From Cyclobacteriaceae bacterium (lineage in GTDB: Bacteria > Bacteroidota > Bacteroidia > Cytophagales > Cyclobacteriaceae), in assembly GCA_029861825.1 (NCBI GenBank), contig JAOTYN010000067.1:1-12666 (forward strand): a DNA stretch of 12,666 bases, in the 5' to 3' direction. The translations under genes and the position numbers were made by a program. Below, one piece after another: positions 1 through 7,720 of the stretch. The notes beneath the pieces are model-generated. The model had not been told where the DNA came from. It saw only the letters and a list, made by a program, of their open reading frames with translations, and did not search any database. The number at the start of each line of letters is the position of its first letter. The first letter of the stretch is position 1.

Positions 1-579
1 ACTCAATTTCTCCGACTCTGGAATCTTGTGCAAGGAACGGCCAATGTTACTGGCTATTACCTGGTTTTTTCCGGATTGCAAATAGCAAAGTTGTAAGGTT
101 GGGGGATCACCCAGGACAAAAGAGGCTATTAATTGATCGTTCAGCCAACAATGATACCCGATCTTTAAATCCGGGACCAGCACTTGTGGTTCACTGCCGT
201 CAAGGCGGTATTTCCATAATAATTGTCGTCCCGATTTTTCCAGGATTATGGTGCTGAAGTGTTGTCCGTCGCTCAAAGGAGTAGGAGAGTATTCTCCTCC
301 CGCACTGTCGGTAATCTTTTTATTTTCCCCTGTAGAGATGTTGTACTTCATTACCTCTGTTTGGTCATCATGCAGTGAGGTGTACAGCAGGTCTCCGTTT
401 GCCAGGAAATGAGGTTGATTATCATATCCGGCATGCTGAGAAATATTAAGCGGGGTACCCAGGGAAATAAGCGGACCCAGGGTTAAATCCATAACATAGA
501 CCTCCGTTGCGGGCTGGGCGTACACCAAAAGCCCCAGGCTCCATAGTAGTAATAAGCTTGTACCTTTTTTAATTACCAT
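1..579 (-). CDS. Secreted TolB/PD40-like beta-propeller protein, partial (C-terminus beyond left edge)
   Basis: The frame is open from an ATG at 579 down to base 1 (193 codons, no stop), so the gene is cut by the window edge. The N-terminus is a signal peptide: Lys4-Lys5, a Leu-rich core at about residues 8-19, and a likely cleavage site near VYA-QP (residues 19-23). The mature part shows repeating strands of the PD40/TolB propeller type. These include a segment around residues 52-67 (Y-D-N-Q-P-H-F then G-D-L-L-Y-T), a segment around 77-90 (MKYNISTGENKKIT), and a second S-P-T-P-L-S-D-G blade at 98-105. Such proteins are usually periplasmic or surface-exposed and bind protein partners; no enzymatic motif is visible. 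Its start lies 11 bases inside the 3' end of the upstream hydrolase gene, which implies one transcript and translational coupling. The propeller assignment comes from the repeat pattern only. The partner and function are unknown. Confidence 0.75.
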   Translation of the reverse strand, partial: MVIKKGTSLLLLWSLGLLVYAQPATEVYVMDLTLGPLISLGTPLNISQHAGYDNQPHFLANGDLLYTSLHDDQTEVMKYNISTGENKKITDSAGGEYSPTPLSDGQHFSTIILEKSGRQLLWKYRLDGSEPQVLVPDLKIGYHCWLNDQLIASFVLGDPPTLQLCYLQSGKNQVIASNIGRSLHKIPESEKLS

Positions 580-1309
580 ACCAATTTCTTAGTCGCACCT
601 CAACTTGTGAAGTTTTAGATTCTACCAGATCCTTAAAATTCTCTGTGTTGCTGAACTTGCCGCCGCCCCCTCGATAATGAAAGGGATATACGATCTTGGG
701 TTTGAATTCGCTTACGGCATCTGCGGCCTGATCTACATCCATGGTATAGGGCAAGTTCATGCAGATGAAAGCTACATCAATTCCTGTCAGTGCTCTCATT
801 TCAGGTATATCTTCAGTATCCCCGGAAATATACACTTTTTTTCCTCCCAGAGTCAGTACATAACCATTGCCTCGCCCCTTGGGGTGACGGCTGTCTGCCG
901 TTTCTGGTAAATTGTACATGGGTATGCCCTTGATCTCTATGGCATTCCAGGAAGTGGTCTCTCCGTTGGCCAGTACCTGCGTTTTTTGCTTCAGTTCATC
1001 CGACATAAGCTCCGCCACTGCTGCCGGCGCGATTAGGGAAGCATCTTTCAAGTTTAGTTCCTGAAGGGTATTGGCATTAAAATGATCACCATGAATATCG
1101 GTGATCAATACCAGTGCCGGCTCGAATTTTTCATAAAGTTTACCACCACCATAAGGGTCTACCAGAATATCCATGCCTTTCCACTGTAGCACCAAGCTTC
1201 CATGAAGGACCGGATAAATGGTAAGATTGCCATCAGCGGTTTGCATCTGATCTTGAGCGCATAGGATTTGCACAGACATGAAAAAGAAGATTATGGGAAT
1301 ACTTCGCAT
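569..1309 (-). CDS. Secreted metallo-beta-lactamase-fold hydrolase (UlaG-like branch)
   Basis: This 246-residue protein has an N-terminal signal peptide (hydrophobic core at residues 4-16, probable cleavage near LCA-QD at 17-20), so it should act in the periplasm or outside the cell. The metallo-beta-lactamase layout is clear. There is an HGS-type strand at H36, the D51-P52 turn, the metal motif D71-I-H73-G-D75-H76, a Y/N-rich strand followed by H142-P-K-G-R-G-N-G-Y, S162-G-D164-T for the bridging Asp, and P209-F-H211-Y for the last His. The first position of the usual HxHxDH motif is Asp71 rather than His. The UlaG/YtnP-like branch hydrolyses small esters, lactones or phosphodiesters, but the substrate cannot be read from the sequence. 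It is the first gene of a minus-strand pair with the beta-propeller gene (11-base overlap). A Cys at residue 17 is not in a good lipobox, so lipoprotein processing is less likely than signal peptidase I cleavage. Confidence 0.85.
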   Translation of the reverse strand: MRSIPIIFFFMSVQILCAQDQMQTADGNLTIYPVLHGSLVLQWKGMDILVDPYGGGKLYEKFEPALVLITDIHGDHFNANTLQELNLKDASLIAPAAVAELMSDELKQKTQVLANGETTSWNAIEIKGIPMYNLPETADSRHPKGRGNGYVLTLGGKKVYISGDTEDIPEMRALTGIDVAFICMNLPYTMDVDQAADAVSEFKPKIVYPFHYRGGGGKFSNTENFKDLVESKTSQVEVRLRNWYGN

Positions 1310-1490
1310 AGAAATTGGTTTGAATGTTTAAGGAGTCAAGGCTTTTTGGCTGTGGACAGACCATACTGTTTCAGCTCAGAGTCATACTCAACCATGACAC
1401 TTTTGGAAGGTACTAAATTTCTTATAATAGTAGACTCAGATGTTGTATTCTTGTCTGTATGGCACCCCCTCGCTTTCGCTAAAAATATAG

Positions 1491-1498
1491 TATCTTTG
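1491..1498 (+). promoter_or_regulatory. Candidate Bacteroidota -7 promoter element for uvrA
   Basis: TATCTTTG matches the Bacteroidota -7 consensus TAnnTTTG at every fixed position. Transcription would begin about 7 bases downstream, near 1505, giving a leader of only about 13 bases before the TTG start of uvrA at 1518. No good TTG -33 element stands at the usual distance (the best is TTTCG at 1474-1478), so the assignment rests on one element and its position. Confidence 0.45.
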
Positions 1499-1517
1499 TG
1501 GCTTAATTCAATCTGTC

Positions 1518-4406
1518 TTGAAACGAGAATCTTCTCAAATCACTAATGAGTCTCAAATACCCGGAAACGGTTATGATGCCACGGGATTTGAGAATATTGA
1601 GATTTTCGGCGCCCGTGAGCATAACCTTAAGGATATCGATGTATTGCTGCCTCGCAACAAACTGGTAGTGATCACCGGGATCAGTGGCAGCGGTAAATCC
1701 TCACTGGCCTTTGATACCATCTATGCTGAAGGCCAAAGAAGGTATATGGAAAGCTTCTCGGCTTACGCGCGCTCTTTTATGGGCAATATGGAGCGGCCTG
1801 ATGTGGATAAGATCAACGGACTTAGTCCGGTGATATCCATCGAACAAAAAACCACTTCCCGCAATCCAAGATCTACCGTGGGGACTACCACTGAGATTTA
1901 CGATTTTCTGAGATTGCTTTATGCCCGGGCCGGCGAGGCATTTTCCTATATCACTGGAGAGAAGATGGTGAAGCAAACCGAGGAGCAGATTGTAAGACAT
2001 ATTGCTAAGGAGTTTGCTGGTCAGCGTTTGATCCTTTTAGCCCCGGTAGTAAAGGGAAGGAAAGGGCATTACCGGGAGCTGTTTGTCCAAATACGAAAAA
2101 TGGGATTCAATCGAGTACGAGTTGATGGTGAGCTACAGGAATTGGCACCCAAGATGCAGGTGGATCGTTATAAGATCCACGACATAGAAATTGTAATAGA
2201 TCGATTGGAGGTCACCGACAAGCAACGCCTGGCTAATTCCATGAAGACTGCCATGCTGCACGGTAAAGGAGTGGTATTGGTTCTTGACGACCAGGGCAGA
2301 TCCTACCATTTTTCCAAATACCTGATGGATCCTAAATCGGGCCTGGCCTATGACGAACCCGCTCCCAATACTTTCAGTTTTAATTCACCTTATGGCGCCT
2401 GTTCCCACTGTAAGGGTTTAGGGACTATTGCAGAAATCACCAGGGAAGCGGTGGTGCCGGACCCCAACCTTAGTATAAGCCGCGGCGGTATCGCTCCTCT
2501 GGGGGAATACCGGGATATATGGATCTTTAAGAAGATAACCTCACTGCTTAAAAGGGTTAAGGCCAATATCTCTACTCCCATCAAGGACCTCCCACTAGAT
2601 GTGATGGACTTGATCTTATATGGCGATAGTGTACCGGTAGCGGTTAACTCCGTAAAATATCCGGGCCGTCAATGGCATACCAAGTTTGAGGGTATCGTCA
2701 AGTTTCTCGAGAAGCAAAAAGATACTGGCTCGGAAAAGATCCAGAACTGGGTGCGTGAATTCACTCAAGTCATGGATTGCCCGGAATGCCATGGTACCCG
2801 GCTTAAGAGAGAGTCCCTTCATTTTAAGATCGATGATCACAATATCGCACAGTTGGCCGCCATGGACATTGAGCACTTGTCGCAGTGGATGGTGGGCCTG
2901 GAGGATAGATTAAATGAGAAACAACGCATTATCGCCTCAGAGATTCTCAAGGAGTTGCGCAAGAGGATCGGGTTTTTATTAGATGTGGGACTGGGATACC
3001 TGCATTTGAACCGCCCTCTGAGAACGTTATCAGGCGGGGAGTCCCAGCGCATCCGTTTGGCCACCCAGATTGGTACGCAACTGGTAGGAGTGCTGTACAT
3101 TCTTGATGAGCCCAGTATTGGTCTGCACCAGCGCGACAACCAAAGACTGATCGGAGCGTTGTACGATTTGCGAGACCTGGGCAATTCGGTATTGGTGGTA
3201 GAGCACGATAAAGAAATGATGCTCAAATCCGATCATATTGTGGACATTGGACCAGGTGCGGGACGACACGGAGGACAAATCGTGGCCGAAGGTGATCCTC
3301 AGCAATTCGTGGCCCTGAATAGCCCCACCGCACAATTCCTCAAGGGTCTGGAAACTATTGCCGTTCCAGATACCCGACGTACCGGCAACGGCGAAATCCT
3401 GGAACTGAAAGGCGCTAAAGGTAATAATTTGAAAAAGGTCCATTTGAAATTGCCCTTAGGCAAGATGGTCTGTATAACCGGAGTGTCGGGAAGCGGGAAG
3501 TCCTCACTGATACACGACACTTTGGTGCCTATTCTTAAAAAGAAGTTGTATAAATCCCGCAAAGAGCCACTGGGCTATGAAAGATTTTCTGGAGCTGAAT
3601 TCCTGGATAAGGTAATTGAGGTTGATCAAAGCCCAATAGGCCGCACCCCTCGTTCCAACCCTGCTACCTATATTGGGGTTTTCACCGATATCAGGGCGCT
3701 GTATACAGGGCTTCCTGAAGCGAAAATCAGAGGGTATAAGCCGGGTAGGTTTTCCTTCAACGTTAAGGGAGGACGCTGTGAAACTTGCAGGGGAGGGGGT
3801 ATGAAAGTAATTGAAATGGACTTTTTGCCAGATGTATTAGTGCCATGTGAGACCTGCAAAGGCAAACGCTATAACCGCGAGACCCTGGAAATCCGTTTTA
3901 AGGGCAAATCAATATCCGATGTACTGAACATGACCGTAGAAGAGGCGGTAGACTTCTTTGAGCATCAGCCTAAGATCCTGCGCAAGATCAAAACCCTGCA
4001 CGATGTGGGGTTGGGCTATATCAGTTTAGGTCAACATGCTACCACCCTTTCAGGTGGAGAAGCTCAACGAGTAAAGCTATCATCCGAATTGTCCAAAAGG
4101 GATACCGGTAAGACCTTATACATCCTGGACGAGCCTACTACCGGACTGCATTTTCAGGACATTCGCAACCTGCTGCTGCTGTTGCAAAAGTTAGTGGATA
4201 AAGGCAATACCGTATTGATCATCGAACATAATCTGGATGTGGTGAAAGTAGCAGACCATGTAATTGATCTGGGCCCGGAAGGGGGTACAAGAGGAGGTAC
4301 CATAGTATGTAGCGGCACCCCCGAACAGGTTGCTCAGGTTAAGAAAAGCTATACGGGTAGATTTCTTAAAGAGGAGCTGACCAACTATAAAAAAGTCGCC
4401 GGATAG
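1518..4406 (+). CDS. uvrA: UvrABC excinuclease subunit UvrA
   Basis: UvrA is the damage-sensing ATPase of nucleotide excision repair; it dimerises, loads UvrB at bulky lesions and then leaves. The 962-residue protein has both ABC halves intact. The first half has Walker A at G54-S61 (Lys60), a zinc module with C295/C298 and C421/C424, the LSGGE signature at 504-508, and Walker B with D530-E531. The second half has Walker A at G655-S662 (Lys661), a zinc finger with C754/C757 and C777/C780, a signature at L844-G847, and Walker B with D871-E872. The start is TTG at 1518: an in-frame TAG lies at 1488-1490 and no ATG or GTG codon lies between it and the conserved FGAREHNLK segment. This gives an N-terminal extension of about 24 residues before the conserved core. 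It appears monocistronic, with a candidate promoter at 1491 and a terminator overlapping its stop codon. Many Bacteroidota carry a second UvrA paralogue elsewhere; this one has the standard full-length architecture. Confidence 0.97.
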   Translation: MKRESSQITNESQIPGNGYDATGFENIEIFGAREHNLKDIDVLLPRNKLVVITGISGSGKSSLAFDTIYAEGQRRYMESFSAYARSFMGNMERPDVDKINGLSPVISIEQKTTSRNPRSTVGTTTEIYDFLRLLYARAGEAFSYITGEKMVKQTEEQIVRHIAKEFAGQRLILLAPVVKGRKGHYRELFVQIRKMGFNRVRVDGELQELAPKMQVDRYKIHDIEIVIDRLEVTDKQRLANSMKTAMLHGKGVVLVLDDQGRSYHFSKYLMDPKSGLAYDEPAPNTFSFNSPYGACSHCKGLGTIAEITREAVVPDPNLSISRGGIAPLGEYRDIWIFKKITSLLKRVKANISTPIKDLPLDVMDLILYGDSVPVAVNSVKYPGRQWHTKFEGIVKFLEKQKDTGSEKIQNWVREFTQVMDCPECHGTRLKRESLHFKIDDHNIAQLAAMDIEHLSQWMVGLEDRLNEKQRIIASEILKELRKRIGFLLDVGLGYLHLNRPLRTLSGGESQRIRLATQIGTQLVGVLYILDEPSIGLHQRDNQRLIGALYDLRDLGNSVLVVEHDKEMMLKSDHIVDIGPGAGRHGGQIVAEGDPQQFVALNSPTAQFLKGLETIAVPDTRRTGNGEILELKGAKGNNLKKVHLKLPLGKMVCITGVSGSGKSSLIHDTLVPILKKKLYKSRKEPLGYERFSGAEFLDKVIEVDQSPIGRTPRSNPATYIGVFTDIRALYTGLPEAKIRGYKPGRFSFNVKGGRCETCRGGGMKVIEMDFLPDVLVPCETCKGKRYNRETLEIRFKGKSISDVLNMTVEEAVDFFEHQPKILRKIKTLHDVGLGYISLGQHATTLSGGEAQRVKLSSELSKRDTGKTLYILDEPTTGLHFQDIRNLLLLLQKLVDKGNTVLIIEHNLDVVKVADHVIDLGPEGGTRGGTIVCSGTPEQVAQVKKSYTGRFLKEELTNYKKVAG

Positions 4407-4418
4407 GGCGACTTTTTT
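4391..4418 (+). terminator. Rho-independent terminator overlapping the uvrA stop codon
   Basis: AAAAGTCGCC (4391-4400) pairs perfectly with GGCGACTTTT (4407-4416) around a 6-base loop, and the T run covers 4413-4418. The loop contains most of the uvrA stop codon (TAG at 4404-4406), so the last four sense codons form the 5' arm. The A run on the other side of the stem could also allow termination of minus-strand transcripts, though no gene there needs it. Confidence 0.88.
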
Positions 4419-4546
4419 ATTTCAACCAAAACATTAAAATCTATCAACTATGAACAAATTGCTCACTATTAATAACACCATTCTCCTTAAAGAGTTCCCA
4501 AAAAATATTAAAAACTTTGAATCCGTTATTCCGTTAAGTTAAGTGG

Positions 4547-5866
4547 ATGATACCAGAATATTTATCCCTTCAAATACCCGATGGACCACATCCTCGAGTT
4601 GTCATTGTGGGAGGGGGTTTTGCCGGTATTGAATTTGCCAAAGCCCTTAAAAACAAACCTTTTCAAGTGGTGTTGCTGGACCGCAATAATTACCACACCT
4701 TTCAACCTCTATTATATCAAGTAGCCACAGCCGGACTGGAGCCCGATTCCATTGCAGGGCCCCTGCGCAAGGCATTCGACGGCTATAAAAACTTTTTCTT
4801 TCGTATGGTGAAAGTGCAACGGGTGGATTACCAAAATCAACTGGTGAAAACACCCATCGGCAGCCTACGTTACGATTATTTGGTACTTGCCAGCGGGTCG
4901 GCCACTAATTTTTTCGGTTTGGATCAGGTTAAACGCTACGCCTTTCCATTGAAGCAGGTGGTGCATGCTCTTAACTTGCGCAGTCATATTTTGCAGAATT
5001 TCGAGAAAGCCGTACTCACCGACAATGACGAGGCACGCACCGCTTTAATGAATGTGGTAGTGGTTGGAGGAGGGCCAACTGGGGTCGAAGTGGCAGGTGC
5101 CTTGGGCGAACTGCAAAAACACATTTTGCCCGGAGACTTTCCGGACCTGGATTTCTCGGATATGCAGGTCTACTTGATAGAAGGTACTGACCGATTACTG
5201 AATACTATGAGCCCAAAATCCGGGCAGAAATCCAAACAGTACCTGGAGAAGTTCGGGATCCAGATACTACTGAATCAGCTGGTAGTAGATTATGACGGGG
5301 ATAGCGTTTATTTGGACAATGGAGAGGTGTTGGATTGCCAGACTCTGATTTGGGCGGCAGGAGTGCAAGGCAATGTGGTGGAGGGAATTCCCGCAGAATC
5401 GTTGAAGCACAATCGCATTCAGGTAGATGCCTATCACCAGGTGATTGACATGCCCCGGGTATTTGCTCTGGGCGATGTAGCCTTAATGAACGCCGATGAA
5501 GGCTATCCTCAAGGTCATCCCATGGTGGCTCAGGTGGCCATACAACAGGGAAGATCTCTGGCCAAAAACTTTGTATGCCTGCTTCGCAACAAGCCACCAA
5601 AGCCCTTCAAGTACCGCGATAAAGGGTCCATGGCGACCGTAGGTCGAAACCGCGCAGTGGTTGATTTCCCACAAGGTGGGCAAATGTCGGGACTTTGGGC
5701 CTGGCTGGTTTGGATGTTCATTCACTTGATCTCCCTAATAGGATTCCGCAATAAATTGGTGACTTTGACCAACTGGATGTGGAGCTACTTCACTTATGAT
5801 AAGGGTAATCGCTTAATTATCAGAACATTCGATAAAAAGAAACGCAGTCCGGTCGAAGTTAATTAA
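4547..5866 (+). CDS. ndh: Type II NADH dehydrogenase (NDH-2 family FAD oxidoreductase)
   Basis: NDH-2 enzymes pass electrons from NADH through FAD to the membrane quinone pool without pumping protons. The 439-residue protein has two Rossmann folds in the expected order. The FAD-binding V21-G-G-G-F-A-G27 lies near the N-terminus and the NAD-binding V173-G-G-G-P-T-G-V-E181 in the middle. The FAD-contacting A307-L-G-D310 follows, with a Q-rich helix shortly after (VAQVAIQQG), which in this family lines the quinone site. The C-terminus has a Trp-rich hydrophobic stretch (about 382-399) followed by aromatic amphipathic sequence, fitting a monotopic membrane anchor on the cytoplasmic face. Length and motifs are typical. 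The start at 4547 places the first glycine motif at residue 22, as usual. A weak -7-like AAACTTTG (4512-4519) lies upstream. NADH versus NADPH preference cannot be decided with certainty. The neighbouring two-component genes are separated by 92 bases and need not share its transcript. Confidence 0.9.
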   Translation: MIPEYLSLQIPDGPHPRVVIVGGGFAGIEFAKALKNKPFQVVLLDRNNYHTFQPLLYQVATAGLEPDSIAGPLRKAFDGYKNFFFRMVKVQRVDYQNQLVKTPIGSLRYDYLVLASGSATNFFGLDQVKRYAFPLKQVVHALNLRSHILQNFEKAVLTDNDEARTALMNVVVVGGGPTGVEVAGALGELQKHILPGDFPDLDFSDMQVYLIEGTDRLLNTMSPKSGQKSKQYLEKFGIQILLNQLVVDYDGDSVYLDNGEVLDCQTLIWAAGVQGNVVEGIPAESLKHNRIQVDAYHQVIDMPRVFALGDVALMNADEGYPQGHPMVAQVAIQQGRSLAKNFVCLLRNKPPKPFKYRDKGSMATVGRNRAVVDFPQGGQMSGLWAWLVWMFIHLISLIGFRNKLVTLTNWMWSYFTYDKGNRLIIRTFDKKKRSPVEVN

Positions 5867-5895
5867 CCCCCTTTCAACCCTTAAAAACCCCTTTT
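5865..5895 (+). repeat. Three phased AACCC-type direct repeats upstream of the two-component operon
   Basis: AACCCCCTTT (5865-5874), AACCCTT (5876-5882) and AACCCCTTTT (5886-5895) start 11 and 10 bases apart, so all three face the same side of the helix. The outer two are 21 bases apart and agree at 9 of 10 positions. They sit 64-95 bases before the kinase start and directly upstream of a -7-like CAATTTTG (5899-5906), the position expected for an activator site. The sequence does not match the published LytTR consensus, so the operator role is inference. Confidence 0.35.
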
Positions 5896-5958
5896 AGACA
5901 ATTTTGGTAGAGGAAATGATCCAAACCTGCTAATTTTAAACCTATATAACCCTCTGGG

Positions 5959-6993
5959 ATGAATAAAACCACCATTTATTGGATCTGTCAAATAGTCGGA
6001 TGGTCGCTCTATGCTCTTTTCAACCTGCTGCTTTTTGCTCTGGCCGATGGCAATATTGCCGATTTCCAGATCCTGGGTCAGGTATTACTAACGCTGTACT
6101 TCATTTTCTCTACACATGTATACCGGAACCTCATAATTAAATGGGGCTGGCTGCGCATGCTGAGCCCGCGCCTGATTCCGCGGATCATCCTCAGCATCGT
6201 AATATTGAGTTTGAGCGGTTTTGTTTTTGAGTTGATCCTTAACTTCAGCCTGGGAATTACGGTGCGCCCCAGCGATTTGCTGGGCTGGATCGTTTCACAG
6301 TTCTTTGGGAACCTGTTTCTGTACTTCCTGTGGTCGTTGGTATATTTCTTCTATCACTATTTTGAAAATTATCGCGATACCTTAAAGTATCAGGCTCGCA
6401 TGAATGAAATACAGCTAAACAAACTCAAGTCCCAACTCAATCCCCACTTCATATTCAACGGGCTTAACAGCATTAGGGCACTGATCGACGAAAATCCAAA
6501 AAAAGCTAAGATGGCGGTAACACAGTTGTCCAATATACTTAGAAACAGTCTGGGTATGAACGAGAAAAAGTTGGTGAATTTCGAAGAGGAACTACGCACG
6601 GTACGAGACTATCTTGACCTTGAAAATGTACGGTACGAGGAGCGTTTGCAAACGATCCTGGATATCCATCCCGATAGCCATAGGTTTTCCGTACCGCCAT
6701 TGATGGTACAAACCTTAGTGGAGAATGGGATCAAGCATGGCATTTCTACTTTGATGGAAGGCGGTTTGCTAAAACTAACCACCACTGTTGAAAATGGCAG
6801 TTTAAAGATCGAGATCAAGAACAGTGGCCAGTATCAAAGCGGTCGGAACGGAAGAAACGCAGGTTTTGGTATTGCCAACACCGTACAACGATTGAAATTG
6901 TTGTATGGCGATAAGGCTAAGTTCAAGATCTCCAACTTGGATGATAATTTTGTAGTGACGGAAGTAATCATACCAGAACAAGTAATTATATGA
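5959..6993 (+). CDS. LytS/YehU-type membrane sensor histidine kinase
   Basis: This is a sensor kinase of the His_kinase (PF06580) plus HATPase class that pairs with LytTR regulators. The 344-residue protein begins with four membrane segments (about 6-28, 38-60, 73-96 and 107-133) joined by very short loops, so there is no extracytoplasmic sensing domain and the signal is probably felt within the membrane. A short helix (about 135-158) leads to the phosphoacceptor motif L-N-P-H163-F-I-F-N. The ATPase domain follows, with an N-box E255-N-G-I-K-H260 and a G-box G302-F-G-I. All catalytic elements are present. The gene overlaps the response regulator by 4 bases (ATGA), so the two are coupled. The stimulus is unknown. 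LytS-class kinases in Bacteroidota are numerous, and a role in autolysis should not be assumed from the name. Confidence 0.92.
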   Translation: MNKTTIYWICQIVGWSLYALFNLLLFALADGNIADFQILGQVLLTLYFIFSTHVYRNLIIKWGWLRMLSPRLIPRIILSIVILSLSGFVFELILNFSLGITVRPSDLLGWIVSQFFGNLFLYFLWSLVYFFYHYFENYRDTLKYQARMNEIQLNKLKSQLNPHFIFNGLNSIRALIDENPKKAKMAVTQLSNILRNSLGMNEKKLVNFEEELRTVRDYLDLENVRYEERLQTILDIHPDSHRFSVPPLMVQTLVENGIKHGISTLMEGGLLKLTTTVENGSLKIEIKNSGQYQSGRNGRNAGFGIANTVQRLKLLYGDKAKFKISNLDDNFVVTEVIIPEQVII

Positions 6994-7715
6994 AAGCACT
7001 TATTATTGACGACGAAAGATTAGCGCGCAAGGAGCTCTCCTCATTGCTAGTAGATTACAAGGACATCGTAGTGGTGGGTGAAGCCATAAATGTGGACGAT
7101 GCTTATGAAAAGATCCAACAGCTAAAGCCGGATCTGTTGTTTCTGGATATTCAAATGCCTGGCAAGACAGGGTTTGAGCTGTTGGAGATGCTGGACTCTG
7201 TGCCGGATGTAGTGTTCATAACAGCATATGATGAATACGCTTTGCAGGCATTTGACGTTAACGCACTGGACTATTTGCTTAAGCCCATCCAAAAGGAGCG
7301 GCTGCAGGAGACCATCAAGAAGCTCCTGAAAAACCAAACCAACGAACAGGAAGAAACAGTCGATGAGGATAAGCGAAAACTGGGAATAAACGACCAGGTG
7401 TTCGTTAAAGACGGGGAGCGCTGCTGGTTTGTAAAGCTTTCGGACGTACGCCTTTTTGAGTCGGAGGGCAACTATATTAAGGTCTACTTCGACGGCAATC
7501 GTCCTATGATTCACAAATCGCTCAATGCCTTAGATGAGAAACTGGACGACCGCACTTTTTTCCGGGCCAGCCGTAAACATATCATCAACCTCAGCTGGAT
7601 CGAAAAGATTGAACCCTGGTTCAACGGAGGATTAATGGTGCAGTTAAAAGGGGGTGATAGTGTAGAAGTAAGCCGTAGGCAGGCAGCCCGGTTTAAAGAT
7701 ATGATGAGCTTGTAA
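6990..7715 (+). CDS. LytTR-family response regulator
   Basis: This 241-residue regulator is the partner of the kinase it overlaps by 4 bases. The receiver domain (about 1-120) has the acidic pair D7-D8, phosphoacceptor D53 in F-L-D-I-Q-M-P-G, switch residue T78 with Y95, and K98-P99. An acidic linker rich in Gln and Glu (about 113-128) joins it to a LytTR DNA-binding domain (about 135-238), recognisable by V-F-V-K-D-G, the E-G-N-Y-I-K-V strand, F-R-A-S-R-K-H and the terminal V-S-R-R-Q-A-A-R-F-K helix. LytTR domains usually bind two direct repeats about one or two helical turns apart. The phased repeats before the kinase gene are a candidate autoregulatory target. Its stop lies two bases from the end of the convergent small gene. 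Confidence 0.94.
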   Translation: MKALIIDDERLARKELSSLLVDYKDIVVVGEAINVDDAYEKIQQLKPDLLFLDIQMPGKTGFELLEMLDSVPDVVFITAYDEYALQAFDVNALDYLLKPIQKERLQETIKKLLKNQTNEQEETVDEDKRKLGINDQVFVKDGERCWFVKLSDVRLFESEGNYIKVYFDGNRPMIHKSLNALDEKLDDRTFFRASRKHIINLSWIEKIEPWFNGGLMVQLKGGDSVEVSRRQAARFKDMMSL

Positions 7716-7720
7716 GCTCA
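7705..7720. other. Short palindrome holding the stop codons of two convergent genes
   Basis: TGAGCTTGTAAGCTCA is an inverted repeat (TGAGCT/AGCTCA, with the central TGTA giving a further T-A match at its ends). It contains the TAA of the response regulator (7713-7715) and, on the other strand, the TGA of the small hypothetical gene (7718-7720). It could fold in both transcripts, but neither side has a clear T run, so calling it a bidirectional terminator would be weak. Confidence 0.3.

Noticed and set aside
1268..1546. 92-codon plus-strand frame spanning the gap between the hydrolase gene and uvrA
   Set aside because: It overlaps the 5' end of the hydrolase antisense and the start of uvrA in another frame, has no recognisable motif, and crosses the uvrA promoter.
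3030..3443. 137-codon minus-strand frame inside uvrA
   Set aside because: It is antisense to the conserved ABC signature and Walker B of uvrA, a shadow of the real coding frame.
5959..7715. Reading the two-component system as a regulator of ndh or of autolysis
   Set aside because: Adjacency to ndh and the LytS/LytTR family name are the only support; no shared operon or target site evidence exists in the window.
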